Shown: one piece after another, positions 36,030 to 44,010 of the stretch
Numbering within the stretch: the stretch's first letter is position 1
Layout: every line of letters begins with the position of its first letter
Assembly (NCBI RefSeq): GCF_901827175.1
Contig: NZ_LR594662.1
Coordinates: 2,170,001 to 2,234,000 of the forward strand
DNA length: 64,000 bases
Source: Variovorax sp. RA8
Lineage (GTDB): Bacteria > Pseudomonadota > Gammaproteobacteria > Burkholderiales > Burkholderiaceae_C
Direction: 5' to 3'
Notes under the pieces: generated by a model
What the model was told of the DNA's origin: nothing
The model's database searches: none
Seen by the model: only the letters and a program-made list of their open reading frames with translations
Position numbers and translations under genes: made by a program

Positions 36030-36767
36030 ATGAAGACCCACCCCAAGACCGTCGTCATCACCGGCGCCTCGAGCGGCATCGGCCTGGCGCTGGCCGCCGC
36101 TTTCCTCCATCGCGGCGACAACGTCGTCGGCAACGCCCGGACCGCCGAACGCCTGCAGGAAGCCGCCGCGTCGCTCGGTTCGCCCGACAACTTCCTGGGC
36201 GTGCCCGGCGACGTCGCCGATCCGGCCGTCGGCAGCGCGCTGGTCCAACGGGCCATCGAGCGCTTCGGCCAGGTGGACGTGCTCGTCAACAACGCCGGCA
36301 TCTTCAACGCCAAGCCTTTCGTCGAGTACACGCAGGATGACCTGGAAGCGTTGGTCAACACCAACCTGAAGGGCTTCTTCTATCCGTCGCAGGCCGCTGC
36401 GCGCCACATGGTCGAACGCAAGGCGGGGCACATCATCAGCATCACCGCGAGCATCGCGTTGGCACCGAACCAGAGCGTGCCGGCCCTGCTGCCCGTGCTG
36501 ATCAAGGGCGGCATCAACCAGGCGACGAAGGCCCTGGCGCTGGAACTGGCGCCCCACAACGTCCAGGTGACGGCCGTGGCGCCGGGCATCGTCGACACGC
36601 CGATGTACACGAAGGACATGCACGGCTTCCTCAACACGCTGCAGCCGGCGGGCCGCATCGGGACGGCGCAGGAAATCGTCGACGCCGTGCTGTACTTGAG
36701 CGGCGCCGGCTTCACGACCGGCATCGTGCTGCCGGTGGATGGCGGCATGGCCGCCGGCAAGTGGTGA
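36030..36767 (+). CDS. SDR-family oxidoreductase lacking the usual active-site Tyr
   Basis: This short-chain dehydrogenase/reductase has 245 residues. The cofactor site is intact (TVVITGASSGIGLALA and VLVNNAGIF). Ser is present in ISITASIAL, but the YxxxK motif reads P-V-L-I-K, so the catalytic Tyr is replaced by Pro. It is either inactive as a normal dehydrogenase or belongs to a divergent subgroup. I chose the ATG at 36030, preceded by GAAAGGAAGTCACC. It is divergent from the LysR gene at 34990-35901, its likely regulator. Confidence 0.88.
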   Translation: MKTHPKTVVITGASSGIGLALAAAFLHRGDNVVGNARTAERLQEAAASLGSPDNFLGVPGDVADPAVGSALVQRAIERFGQVDVLVNNAGIFNAKPFVEYTQDDLEALVNTNLKGFFYPSQAAARHMVERKAGHIISITASIALAPNQSVPALLPVLIKGGINQATKALALELAPHNVQVTAVAPGIVDTPMYTKDMHGFLNTLQPAGRIGTAQEIVDAVLYLSGAGFTTGIVLPVDGGMAAGKW

Positions 36768-36784
36768 GACGGGGCGCCGCCCGC

Positions 36785-37525
36785 TCACTCCTGCGCTTCG
36801 ACCGTCGATGAAAAGACGTAGCCCTCGCTGCGCACCGTCTTGATGTAGCGGGGCTCGCGCGCATCGTCACGCAGGCGCTGCCGCAGCCTGCTGACGAGCA
36901 GGTCGATCGAACGCTCGAAGAGCTCCGCTTCCCGGCCCTGGGTCAGGCTCAGCAACTGGTCGCGGCTCAGCACCTTCTGGGGATGGTCGAGAAAGACGCG
37001 CAGCAGCCGGTACTCGGCGCCGCTCAGGGCCACCATCACGCCGCTATCGTCGATCAGGTGGCGCGCGGTGGTGTCGACCTGCCAGTCGCCGAAGGCCAGC
37101 CGGGTGGCGCCTTCGGTCGATCGCATGTTCGGCGGCAGCATCCGCGTGCGGCGCAGCACGGCACGCACGCGGGCGAGCAGTTCGCGGGCGGCGAAGGGCT
37201 TGGCCAGGTAGTCGTCGGCGCCCATTTCCAGCCCGAGGATCCGGTCGGCTTCCTCGTTGCGGGCCGTCAGCATCAGGATGGGCGTGGCCTTGTACTTGCC
37301 CGCGCGCAGGTCGCGGCAGAGCGACAGGCCGTCTTCGCCCGGCAACATCAGGTCCAGGATGATCAGGTCGAAGGGGCCCGATTCTTCCAGCGCCGCCCGC
37401 ATGTGGCGGCCCGTTGGCACCGCGGCGACGCGCAGGCCGTTCTTGACCAGGTAGGCGGTCAGCAGTTCGCGGATCTCCCGGTCGTCGTCGACGATGAGGA
37501 TGTGGTCGGAGCTCTTCGGAGTCAT
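36785..37525 (-). CDS. OmpR family response regulator
   Basis: This is a two-component response regulator of 246 residues with a receiver domain (acidic pocket in LIVDDDREI, phospho-acceptor Asp58 in IILDLMLPGEDG, Lys in DDYLAKPFAA) and an OmpR-type winged helix (SGAEYRLLRVFLDHPQKVLS, then LVSRLRQRLRDD). I chose the ATG at 37525. It has no adjacent kinase; the EnvZ-like kinase at 31527-32825, about 4 kb away on the same strand, is the best candidate partner. The SDR gene converges on it. Confidence 0.92.
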   Translation of the reverse strand: MTPKSSDHILIVDDDREIRELLTAYLVKNGLRVAAVPTGRHMRAALEESGPFDLIILDLMLPGEDGLSLCRDLRAGKYKATPILMLTARNEEADRILGLEMGADDYLAKPFAARELLARVRAVLRRTRMLPPNMRSTEGATRLAFGDWQVDTTARHLIDDSGVMVALSGAEYRLLRVFLDHPQKVLSRDQLLSLTQGREAELFERSIDLLVSRLRQRLRDDAREPRYIKTVRSEGYVFSSTVEAQE

Positions 37526-37595
37526 GGCGGCGCGGCTTTGCAGGGGGCGGGTGTGCAGGCGCAAATGTAGCCCTCCATGCATGTCTCTGGTTGCG

Positions 37596-37624
37596 CGGCC
37601 TGCCCGATGTTCGCGGGCAGGCCG
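37596..37624. terminator. Strong hairpin downstream of ohr
   Basis: CGGCCTGCCCG, a 7-base loop, CGGGCAGGCCG: an 11-bp perfect stem starting 20 bases after the ohr stop on the minus strand. There is no T-run, but in GC-rich genomes such stems can end transcription. It may also insulate ohr from the response regulator downstream. Confidence 0.4.
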
Positions 37625-37643
37625 GCTTGATGCCGGATCGGCT

Positions 37644-38063
37644 TCAGACCAGGCGGATCACGACGTCGATGTTGCCGCGCGTGGCCTTCGAATACGGGCA
37701 GGTCTGGTGCGCGGTGTCCACCAGTGCCTGGGCGACCTCGCGGTCCAGGCCCGGCAGGCTGACGTCGAGCCGGGCCTGGAGGAAGTAGTCGGGCCCCGCG
37801 GTGCCCAGGTCCACCTCGGCATCGACGGCGAGGTCCGGCGGCAGCCTGACTTTCAGCTTGCCGGCGGCCAGCCCGATGGCACCGATGAAGCAGGCCGACC
37901 AGCCGACCGCGAACAGCTGCTCGGGGTTGGTGCCGGGCTTGCCGGAGCCCGGCGAGCTGAGCTTGACGTCCAGCGCGCCGTCGCTGGACTTGCCGGCGCC
38001 GTCGCGGCCTCCGGTGGTGTGGGTACTGGCGGTGTAGAGGACCTTGTCGATCTTCGTGGTCAT
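37644..38063 (-). CDS. Organic hydroperoxide resistance protein, Ohr/OsmC family
   Basis: Ohr proteins reduce organic peroxides using two redox Cys. The 139-residue product has both: Cys in GWSACFIGAIGLAAG (about residue 60) and Cys in HQTCPYSKATRGNIDV near the C-terminus, in the family positions. Length is typical of Ohr (about 140). An ATG at 38063 is the best start; a longer frame from 38102 is possible. It is transcribed with no close operon partner, 118 bp from the response regulator downstream. Confidence 0.92.
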   Translation of the reverse strand: MTTKIDKVLYTASTHTTGGRDGAGKSSDGALDVKLSSPGSGKPGTNPEQLFAVGWSACFIGAIGLAAGKLKVRLPPDLAVDAEVDLGTAGPDYFLQARLDVSLPGLDREVAQALVDTAHQTCPYSKATRGNIDVVIRLV

Positions 38064-38300
38064 GTGGATGTTTTCAGGTTGGGTTGAGGGATGCTTCGTC
38101 ATCGCCAAGGGCCGGATCTGCTTCGTCGGCAGGACCGGATGGCGATGACGCAATTCAATCGGGCGGCTGTATCGACGGTGTGTCGAGCCACCCTGACATT
38201 TGCATTCCCATGTGTCGGCCTCGGCGTGCGACACAGCGGCATACAAAGCGCCCACCCCGGGGGGCCTGCCTCGGGCTTCTTCGCGGCCGCTGGGGCGCCC

Positions 38301-38693
38301 TCAGGCAAGAGGCGGGGGCTGGTCGTCGGCTGGCCGGGCGAGCGCATTGGCCGCCGACTGCAATTCGGGCACGAAGGTGAGCAGCCTGCGAGTGAGCCAG
38401 TAGAGGTGGGACGCATCGATGGGGTCGGGCAACCTCAGCGTCTTGATCAGGCGCTGCGCCCGCTCCCCGAGGCCGACAGTGCCCAGCGACTCGAGGACCA
38501 TCGCCAGCTCGCGCCGCACCTGCTCGTCCACGAGGTCATGCTCATCCAGGCTGTGCCAGATCGCCTCGACTGCGCGTTCGCACAGCTCGGCCTCCGATGG
38601 CGGCGTCATGGCTTCTGCATAGTCCAGCAATCCGGGAGGCATCGGACGCACGCCGGGCGCTTGGTTGGACGCGAGGCTTCTACGTGAAGGCAT
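38301..38693 (-). CDS. Unknown 130-residue protein
   Basis: I do not recognise this. The 130-residue product is helical by composition (EQVRRELAMVLESLGTVGLG; SHLYWLTRRLLTFVPELQSA), with no signal or membrane segment. The ATG at 38693 is the first good start; the longer frame reads toward the divergent LysR gene. The 143 bp between them hold a perfect palindrome, so the two genes may share control. The 237 bp between its stop and ohr hold nothing I recognise. Confidence 0.55.
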   Translation of the reverse strand: MPSRRSLASNQAPGVRPMPPGLLDYAEAMTPPSEAELCERAVEAIWHSLDEHDLVDEQVRRELAMVLESLGTVGLGERAQRLIKTLRLPDPIDASHLYWLTRRLLTFVPELQSAANALARPADDQPPPLA

Positions 38694-38798
38694 CGGCTGC
38701 TCCTTCCTGCAGACACGATACGCCGCGGCGGGCTCAACGGCAATGCGGGAGACCAGGGGGTCCCGGAGGCCGGCCGGTGCAGGATGCTGGCATTCCAT

Positions 38799-38817
38799 GA
38801 TTGAGCCTGGCTCAATC
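38799..38817. promoter_or_regulatory. Perfect 19-bp palindrome, candidate LysR operator
   Basis: GATTGAGCC-T-GGCTCAATC: 9-bp arms around one base, ending 18 bp before the LysR ATG at 38836. A palindrome this long and exact next to a LysR gene suggests a strong autoregulatory site. Confidence 0.65.
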
Positions 38818-38835
38818 GAAGCTAAGGTCGGCGGC

Positions 38836-39729
38836 ATGGACCGCCTGCCGCCCCTCAACGCCATTCGTGCCTTCGAGGCTGCCGCACGGCACATGAGCAT
38901 CACGCTGGCGGCCGACGAGCTCAACGTCACGCCCGGCGCCGTCAGCCGGCAGATCAAGAGCCTCGAGGAGACGCTGGGCCTGCAACTGCTCGAGCGCGGG
39001 CACCGGCAGATCTCGCTGACGCGCCAGGGCGGCGACTATTACCGGGCGGTGACGCGCGCGATCGACGCGCTGCGCGACGCGACCCGACGGCTCAAGCGGC
39101 GCAGCCAGCGCAGGCAGCTCAAGATCCGCGCCTACACCACCTTCGCGATGCGCTGGCTGATCCCGCGGCTGTCGGGCTTCCATGCCGCGCACCCGGATGT
39201 CGAGGTGCTGCTGAAGGCCTCGCTCGCGCCGGTCGATTTCCGCAAGGAGGACATCGACGGTGCGATCCGCCTGGGCGACGGCAACTGGCCCGGCACCCAC
39301 AGCTACCGGCTGGTGGACAACGTCCTGGCGCCGGTCGCCAGCCCCGGGCTGCTGAAGACGGGGCCGAAGCTCAAGCGGCCGGCCGACCTGGCGCACCACA
39401 CGCTGCTGCACACCGTTGCCCGGCCGGACGACTGGGCCTACTGGCTGGAGGCGGCCGGTGGCGCCAGGCAACTCGACCCGCGCGCCGGCATGACCTACGA
39501 GAGCTCGGCCATGAGCTACGCCGCCGCCATCGAGGGCCAGGGCGTCGCCATGGCGCAGCTCTTCCTGGTGGAGAAGGATCTGGAGGAGGGCCGGCTGGTA
39601 CTGCCCTTCCGCAAGACGCTCGACATGGGTGACTTCACCTACTACCTGCTCACGCCCAGCCATCGCGACGAGCCGGCGCCCATGAAGACCTTCCGCCTCT
39701 GGATGATGGAGCAGTTCAGGAAGCCCTGA
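38836..39729 (+). CDS. LysR family regulator, GcvA-like
   Basis: This regulator of 297 residues resembles the GcvA/AmpR branch: RLPPLNAIRAFEAAARHMSI at the N-terminus, then ADELNVTPGAVSRQIKSLEE. The ATG at 38836 is used; the 354-residue frame would include the operator palindrome. It converges on the CoA-transferase operon (46-bp gap) and might control it or the divergent unknown gene at 38301. Confidence 0.92.
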   Translation: MDRLPPLNAIRAFEAAARHMSITLAADELNVTPGAVSRQIKSLEETLGLQLLERGHRQISLTRQGGDYYRAVTRAIDALRDATRRLKRRSQRRQLKIRAYTTFAMRWLIPRLSGFHAAHPDVEVLLKASLAPVDFRKEDIDGAIRLGDGNWPGTHSYRLVDNVLAPVASPGLLKTGPKLKRPADLAHHTLLHTVARPDDWAYWLEAAGGARQLDPRAGMTYESSAMSYAAAIEGQGVAMAQLFLVEKDLEEGRLVLPFRKTLDMGDFTYYLLTPSHRDEPAPMKTFRLWMMEQFRKP

Positions 39730-39774
39730 GCGGGCCGGCTTTTGGCTTGCGTCCTGCTCGGGCCCGGCCATCCG

Positions 39775-41013
39775 TCAGGAGGCAGCGAGTGCCGGCGCCG
39801 AGGCTTGATCGCCCGCATCCGGGCATCGAATCGCCCCGGCGCGCAGCAAGGTCGCGATCTCCGCGTCATCGAATCCCGATTCGCGCAGCACCTGCCGCGT
39901 GTGTTCGCCGCAAGAGGGTGCCGGCCGGTGCGGCTGCGCGTTGGCCTGCGCGCTGTCGACGGGGAAGCCGGGCATGCGGATCGTTCCGTGCACCGGGTGT
40001 TCGACCTGTGCCAGCATGCCGTTGGCCTCGAGCTGCGGATGCTGTGCGAGGTCCTCGTAGCTCGCCACCCGTGCGCACAGGATGTCGGCCGCGCGCAGCA
40101 GCGGCAGCCATTCGCCGGTCGTCCGGGTCTTCAGCGCCTCGGTCAGGATCTCGACCATGGCCAGGCGGTTGGCGACGCGCAGGGGCGAGGTGGCAAAGCG
40201 CCGATCGGTCGCGAGCGCGGGCAGGCCCAGCAGCGCGCACAGCCTCGTCCAGCGCTCGGGCATGTAGGCGGCGATCATCAGCCAGCCGTCGCGCGTCTCG
40301 AAGGCCTGGTTGGGGGCCGAGTAGGGCGCCGCGCTGCCGACGCGCACGGGCAGCTGCGCGTCGGCCAGGAAGCTGGTGATGGACGATTGCTGCAGTGCCA
40401 GCGCGGCATTGAGCAGGCTCACGTCGAGCTGGCCGCCTTGGCCGTCGCGTGCGCGCTGGGCGAGCTTGGCGAGCACGGCCATGACCGCGACGTAGCCGGT
40501 CATCACGTCGACGATGGGCGCCTGGACCTTGCAGGGCTCCGCGCCCTCGAGCCCGATCAGGCTCATGAGGCCGGAATCGGCCTGCACGATGCCATCGACG
40601 CCCGCGCGCTGGGCATAGGGGCCGGTCTGGCCATAGGCCGAGATGGAGCAGTAGATAAGCCCGGGATGTTCGCCGGCGAGCGTTTCGAAGCCCAGGCCCA
40701 GCCGGCTCATCACCCCCGGCCGCATGCTCTCGACCACGATATCCGCGCCTGCGACGAGGCGCCTGGCGACCGCCACGCCGCCTTGCGTCTTCAGGTCGAG
40801 CGACGCCCCCAGCTTGTTGCGATTGAACCCGTGGTAGAGCGCGGCATCCTCGCCGATCCAGCCCGGCCCGAGGCTGCGGCCGAGCTCGCCCCCGGGCGAC
40901 TCGACCTTGACGACGCGCGCGCCCATGTCGGCCAGCAGCATGGTGCAGGTCGGCCCGGCGCCGATCTGCGTGAAGTCGACGACCGTCAGGCCGTCCAGCG
41001 CATGGCGAAGCAT
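39775..41013 (-). CDS. CaiB/BaiF family CoA transferase
   Basis: This class III CoA transferase of 412 residues moves CoA between acids. Family motifs are LRHALDGLTVVDFTQIGAGP and DMGARVVKVESPGGELGRSL at the N-terminus, and the presumed catalytic Asp lies in VQADSGLMSLIGLEG. It is the last gene of a seven-gene operon and starts 2 bp after the thioesterase stop. It probably activates the acid that the Bug receptor brings in. Confidence 0.93.
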   Translation of the reverse strand: MLRHALDGLTVVDFTQIGAGPTCTMLLADMGARVVKVESPGGELGRSLGPGWIGEDAALYHGFNRNKLGASLDLKTQGGVAVARRLVAGADIVVESMRPGVMSRLGLGFETLAGEHPGLIYCSISAYGQTGPYAQRAGVDGIVQADSGLMSLIGLEGAEPCKVQAPIVDVMTGYVAVMAVLAKLAQRARDGQGGQLDVSLLNAALALQQSSITSFLADAQLPVRVGSAAPYSAPNQAFETRDGWLMIAAYMPERWTRLCALLGLPALATDRRFATSPLRVANRLAMVEILTEALKTRTTGEWLPLLRAADILCARVASYEDLAQHPQLEANGMLAQVEHPVHGTIRMPGFPVDSAQANAQPHRPAPSCGEHTRQVLRESGFDDAEIATLLRAGAIRCPDAGDQASAPALAAS

Positions 41014-41015
41014 GG

Positions 41016-41414
41016 TCAGGCTCCCGGAGAAGCAGCGCCGAGGCTGCGCTTGAATGCGCCTTGCGCAGTGGCGACCAGCTCGCCCGATTCGGTGAGCAGC
41101 TCGCCCGTTGCGAAGTAGAGGCTGCGGCCCGACCTCGTGACCTTGCCGGTGGCGCGCAGGCGGCCGGTGCTTGCCTTGCGGAGGTAACTGATGGCCAGCG
41201 ACACCGTCACGGCCTGGCCCATCGCCTCGCCCTCGTGCGCAGCGAGACCGGCATAGCCGCAGGCCGCGTCCAGCAGGGTCGCGGCGACGCCGCCCTGCAG
41301 GCTGCCCTGGCGGTTCAGGTGGCGCGCGCCCACCTCGATCTCGAAGGTGGCGTGGCCCGCGCCCACATCCACCAGCGCGATGCCCAGGTACTCGAGCAGC
41401 GGGTTGTCGCTCAC
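41016..41414 (-). CDS. Hotdog-fold acyl-CoA thioesterase (PaaI-like)
   Basis: This thioesterase of 132 residues hydrolyses an acyl-CoA, probably clearing a stalled pathway intermediate. The hotdog core is visible (ARHLNRQGSLQGGVAATLLD, then LAISYLRKASTGRLRATGKV). It starts with GTG at 41414, which overlaps the Bug gene stop by 4 bases (GTGA), and lies 2 bp from the CoA transferase. Its family has no fixed substrate. Confidence 0.85.
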   Translation of the reverse strand: MSDNPLLEYLGIALVDVGAGHATFEIEVGARHLNRQGSLQGGVAATLLDAACGYAGLAAHEGEAMGQAVTVSLAISYLRKASTGRLRATGKVTRSGRSLYFATGELLTESGELVATAQGAFKRSLGAASPGA

Positions 41415-42400
41415 AGCGACACCTTGATGCCGTTGTCGTGGATGACCCGGTCCCAGCGCTTGAGCTCCTTGCCGATGTAGTCCTTCAGCTCGGCCGGCGT
41501 CGAGCTCTGCACCTCGAAGCCCTGGTTGGCGATCTGCCTGGCGACCGCCGGGTCCTTCAACGCACCGGCCATGGCCTCGTTGAGCTTGTTCACGACCGCC
41601 GCGGGCGTCTTCGCGGGCGCCAGCAGGCTGTACCAGAGGCTGGCGTCGTAGTTCTTCATGCCGGCGTCGCCGAAGGTGGGCAGCTCGGGCATGAGCGCGG
41701 TGCGCTTCTGGCCTGCCACGCCCAGTGCGCGCAGCTTGCCGGCCTGGATGTGCTGCGCCACCGAGGCGTAGGTCGCGAACGACACCTGTACCTGGCCTGC
41801 GATCAGGTCGGTGATCGACGGGCCCGTGCCGCGGTAGGGCACGTGCAGCATCTCGGTCTTGTTGAGCTTCGCGAAGACCTCGCCGGCCAGGTGCTGCGGC
41901 GTGCCGTTGCCGGGGCTGCTGTAGCCCAGCTTCCCCGGGTTGGACTTCGCGTAGGCGATGAACTCCGGCAGTGTCTTGTACGGCTCCTGCGTGTTCGCGA
42001 CCAGCACGATCGGTACCGAGCCCAGCAGGCCGACCGGCTCGAAGTCGCGCTCGATGCGAAACGGCACCTTCATGTCGAGGAAGGGGTTCATCGTCACCTG
42101 GCTGGATGCGATGACCAGCGTGTAGCCGTCGGGTGCAGCCCGCGCGACCAGCTCGGTGCCCAGGTTGCCGCCGGCGCCGGGCCGGTTGTCGATGACGATG
42201 GTCTGGCCCAGCAGCTGGCCCATGCGCGGCGCGATGGCGCGCGCCAGGATGTCGTTGCCGCCGCCCGGCGAGAACGGCACGACCAGCGTGACCGGCTTCT
42301 GCTTCGGGAACTCGGCCTGCGCTGCGGCCGGCAGGGCCAGCGCGGCCATGGAGGCGGCGAGGGCCAGGACGGCCTGGCGCCGTTGGGAAAGGGTGTTCAT
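41411..42400 (-). CDS. Bug-family tripartite tricarboxylate transporter receptor
   Basis: This periplasmic solute-binding protein of 329 residues has a signal peptide (about 1-29, RRQAVLALAASMAALALPAA) and the family motifs LVVPFSPGGGNDILARAIAP and VIDNRPGAGGNLGTELVARA near the N-terminus. Bug receptors are very numerous in Burkholderiales and often act without an adjacent TctAB transporter; none is present here. Placement inside an acyl-CoA operon suggests that it binds the pathway's carboxylic acid. Confidence 0.93.
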   Translation of the reverse strand: MNTLSQRRQAVLALAASMAALALPAAAQAEFPKQKPVTLVVPFSPGGGNDILARAIAPRMGQLLGQTIVIDNRPGAGGNLGTELVARAAPDGYTLVIASSQVTMNPFLDMKVPFRIERDFEPVGLLGSVPIVLVANTQEPYKTLPEFIAYAKSNPGKLGYSSPGNGTPQHLAGEVFAKLNKTEMLHVPYRGTGPSITDLIAGQVQVSFATYASVAQHIQAGKLRALGVAGQKRTALMPELPTFGDAGMKNYDASLWYSLLAPAKTPAAVVNKLNEAMAGALKDPAVARQIANQGFEVQSSTPAELKDYIGKELKRWDRVIHDNGIKVSL

Positions 42401-42430
42401 GATCGGTTTCCGTTCGATGTTGTCGTGATT

Positions 42431-43234
42431 TCAACGCCCGGCGTAGGCGGGCGGCCGCTTCTCGGCGAAGGCCTTGCGGCCTTCGAGGCGGTCCTCGGTA
42501 TCGCGCAGCACGCCCCAGTAGAGCTCGGTGAGCTGCTGCGCATCCGCCTCGCTCAGGTGCTGGGTCTGGCGGGACAGCTTCTTGATGGCCTGCACCGCCA
42601 GCGGCGCATTGGCTGCCACGGTCTGGGCCAGCGCCAGCGCGCGGTCCATCAGCGCCTGGGGTTCGACCACCTGCGTGACCAGGCCGATGCGCAGTGCCTC
42701 CGCGGCGGCGATGCGCTCGCCGGTCAAGGCCATCTGCATCGCATGCGCCGAAGGGACCGCCTTGAGCAGGCGGTGCAGGCCGGAAACCGCGGGGATCGAT
42801 CCCACCCTGGCTTCCGGCAGGCCGAAGCCGGCATTGCTCGACGCGATGCGCAGGTCGCATTGCAGCGCGATCTCGAGGCCGGCTCCGAGGCAATGGCCGT
42901 TCACCGCCGCGATGACCGGCTTCCAGACGCACAGGTCCGCCAGGTCCATCAGGCGGATGTACAGGCCCAGGTCCACGGAGCGCTCGGTGTCCTGGAACAC
43001 CGCCTCCGCGTAGCTCGCCGGCGAGGTCTGCGTGCCCTTCAGGTCGGCGCCGGCGCAGAAGGCGCGCTCGCCCGCGCCGGTGATGATGGCGGCGCGCAGC
43101 TCGCTGCGGTCGCGCAGTTCCGCCAGGTGCGCGCGCAGCTCGCGCAGCGCCTCCACGCTCAGGGCGTTGAGCGCCTGCTGCCGGTCCATGGTCAGCACCG
43201 CGACCGCACCGTGGATCTCGAATCGGACGTTCAC
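42431..43234 (-). CDS. Enoyl-CoA hydratase/isomerase family protein
   Basis: This crotonase-fold protein of 267 residues hydrates an enoyl-CoA. The oxyanion-hole segment (GERAFCAGADLKG) and both catalytic Glu regions (HCLGAGLEIALQCD and FGLPEARVGSIP) are present. It lies in the acyl-CoA operon between the SDR (9 bp) and Bug genes. It is likely the second step, hydration, of the pathway. Confidence 0.93.
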   Translation of the reverse strand: MNVRFEIHGAVAVLTMDRQQALNALSVEALRELRAHLAELRDRSELRAAIITGAGERAFCAGADLKGTQTSPASYAEAVFQDTERSVDLGLYIRLMDLADLCVWKPVIAAVNGHCLGAGLEIALQCDLRIASSNAGFGLPEARVGSIPAVSGLHRLLKAVPSAHAMQMALTGERIAAAEALRIGLVTQVVEPQALMDRALALAQTVAANAPLAVQAIKKLSRQTQHLSEADAQQLTELYWGVLRDTEDRLEGRKAFAEKRPPAYAGR

Positions 43235-43243
43235 GGCGTCACC

Positions 43244-44008
43244 TCACACGCTGGGAGAGGAAAGGCTGCGCCCGCCGCACACGTACAGCGTCTGCCCGGT
43301 CACATAGGACGACAGGGGGTCGAGGAAGAACACGACCGCGTTCGCGATGTCCTCCGCGGTGCCGATGCGCTTGACCGGTACCGAGCCCTTCAGCCGCGCC
43401 TGCACCTCGGGCGCGAAGTTGCGGAACAGCGGCGTGTCGACGATGCCCGGCGCGACGGCGTTCACCGTCACGCCCTGGGAGGCGAACTCGATGGCCAGCG
43501 AGCGCGTCAGGCTCACCACGCCGCCCTTGGCCGCCGAGTAGTTGGCCTGGCCGAAGCCGCCCAGCCAGGCGCGCGAGGAGATGTTGACGATGCGTCCCTG
43601 GCCGCGCTCGATCATGCCCGGCAGCACGGCGCGGCAGCACAGGAACTGCGAGCGCAGGTTGGTGTCGATGACCAGGTCCCAGTCCTCGTCGCTCATCTTC
43701 AGGAAGCGCATGTCGCGCACCGCGCCGGCGTTGTTGACGAGGTGGTCGATGCGGCCGGCCTTCTCGGCGACCTCGGCCATTGCCCGGTTGACCGCAGCGG
43801 AATCGGTCAGGTCGACGGTCACGCCGATGGCCCGGCGGCCGTCGGCCTCGAGCGCGCCGACGGCATCGGCCAGGGCCGCGCCGTCGCGGTCCAGCAGCGC
43901 CACCGTCGAACCTTCGCGCGCCAGGCGCTTCGCGATGCCCAAGCCGATGCCGCGTGCGGCGCCCGTCACCACGGCCACCTGGCCGGTCTCGAATCGTGCA
44001 GCAGTCAT
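43244..44008 (-). CDS. SDR-family 3-hydroxyacyl-CoA dehydrogenase-like protein
   Basis: This short-chain dehydrogenase of 254 residues, with VVTGAARGIGLGIA, LVNNAGAV, Ser in VNISSRAW and an intact YxxxK (Y-S-A-A-K in QANYSAAKGG), should be active. It resembles FabG-type 3-oxoacyl reductases that act in the reverse direction as hydroxyacyl-CoA dehydrogenases. Start ATG at 44008, 2 bp after the thiolase stop. It likely oxidises the hydrated intermediate. Confidence 0.92.
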   Translation of the reverse strand: MTAARFETGQVAVVTGAARGIGLGIAKRLAREGSTVALLDRDGAALADAVGALEADGRRAIGVTVDLTDSAAVNRAMAEVAEKAGRIDHLVNNAGAVRDMRFLKMSDEDWDLVIDTNLRSQFLCCRAVLPGMIERGQGRIVNISSRAWLGGFGQANYSAAKGGVVSLTRSLAIEFASQGVTVNAVAPGIVDTPLFRNFAPEVQARLKGSVPVKRIGTAEDIANAVVFFLDPLSSYVTGQTLYVCGGRSLSSPSV

Positions 44009-44010
44009 GG

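Noticed and set aside
41016..42932. Long minus-strand frame across Bug and hydratase genes leading into the thioesterase
   Set aside because: Only its end is the real thioesterase; the upstream part is a shadow of the Bug gene in another frame.
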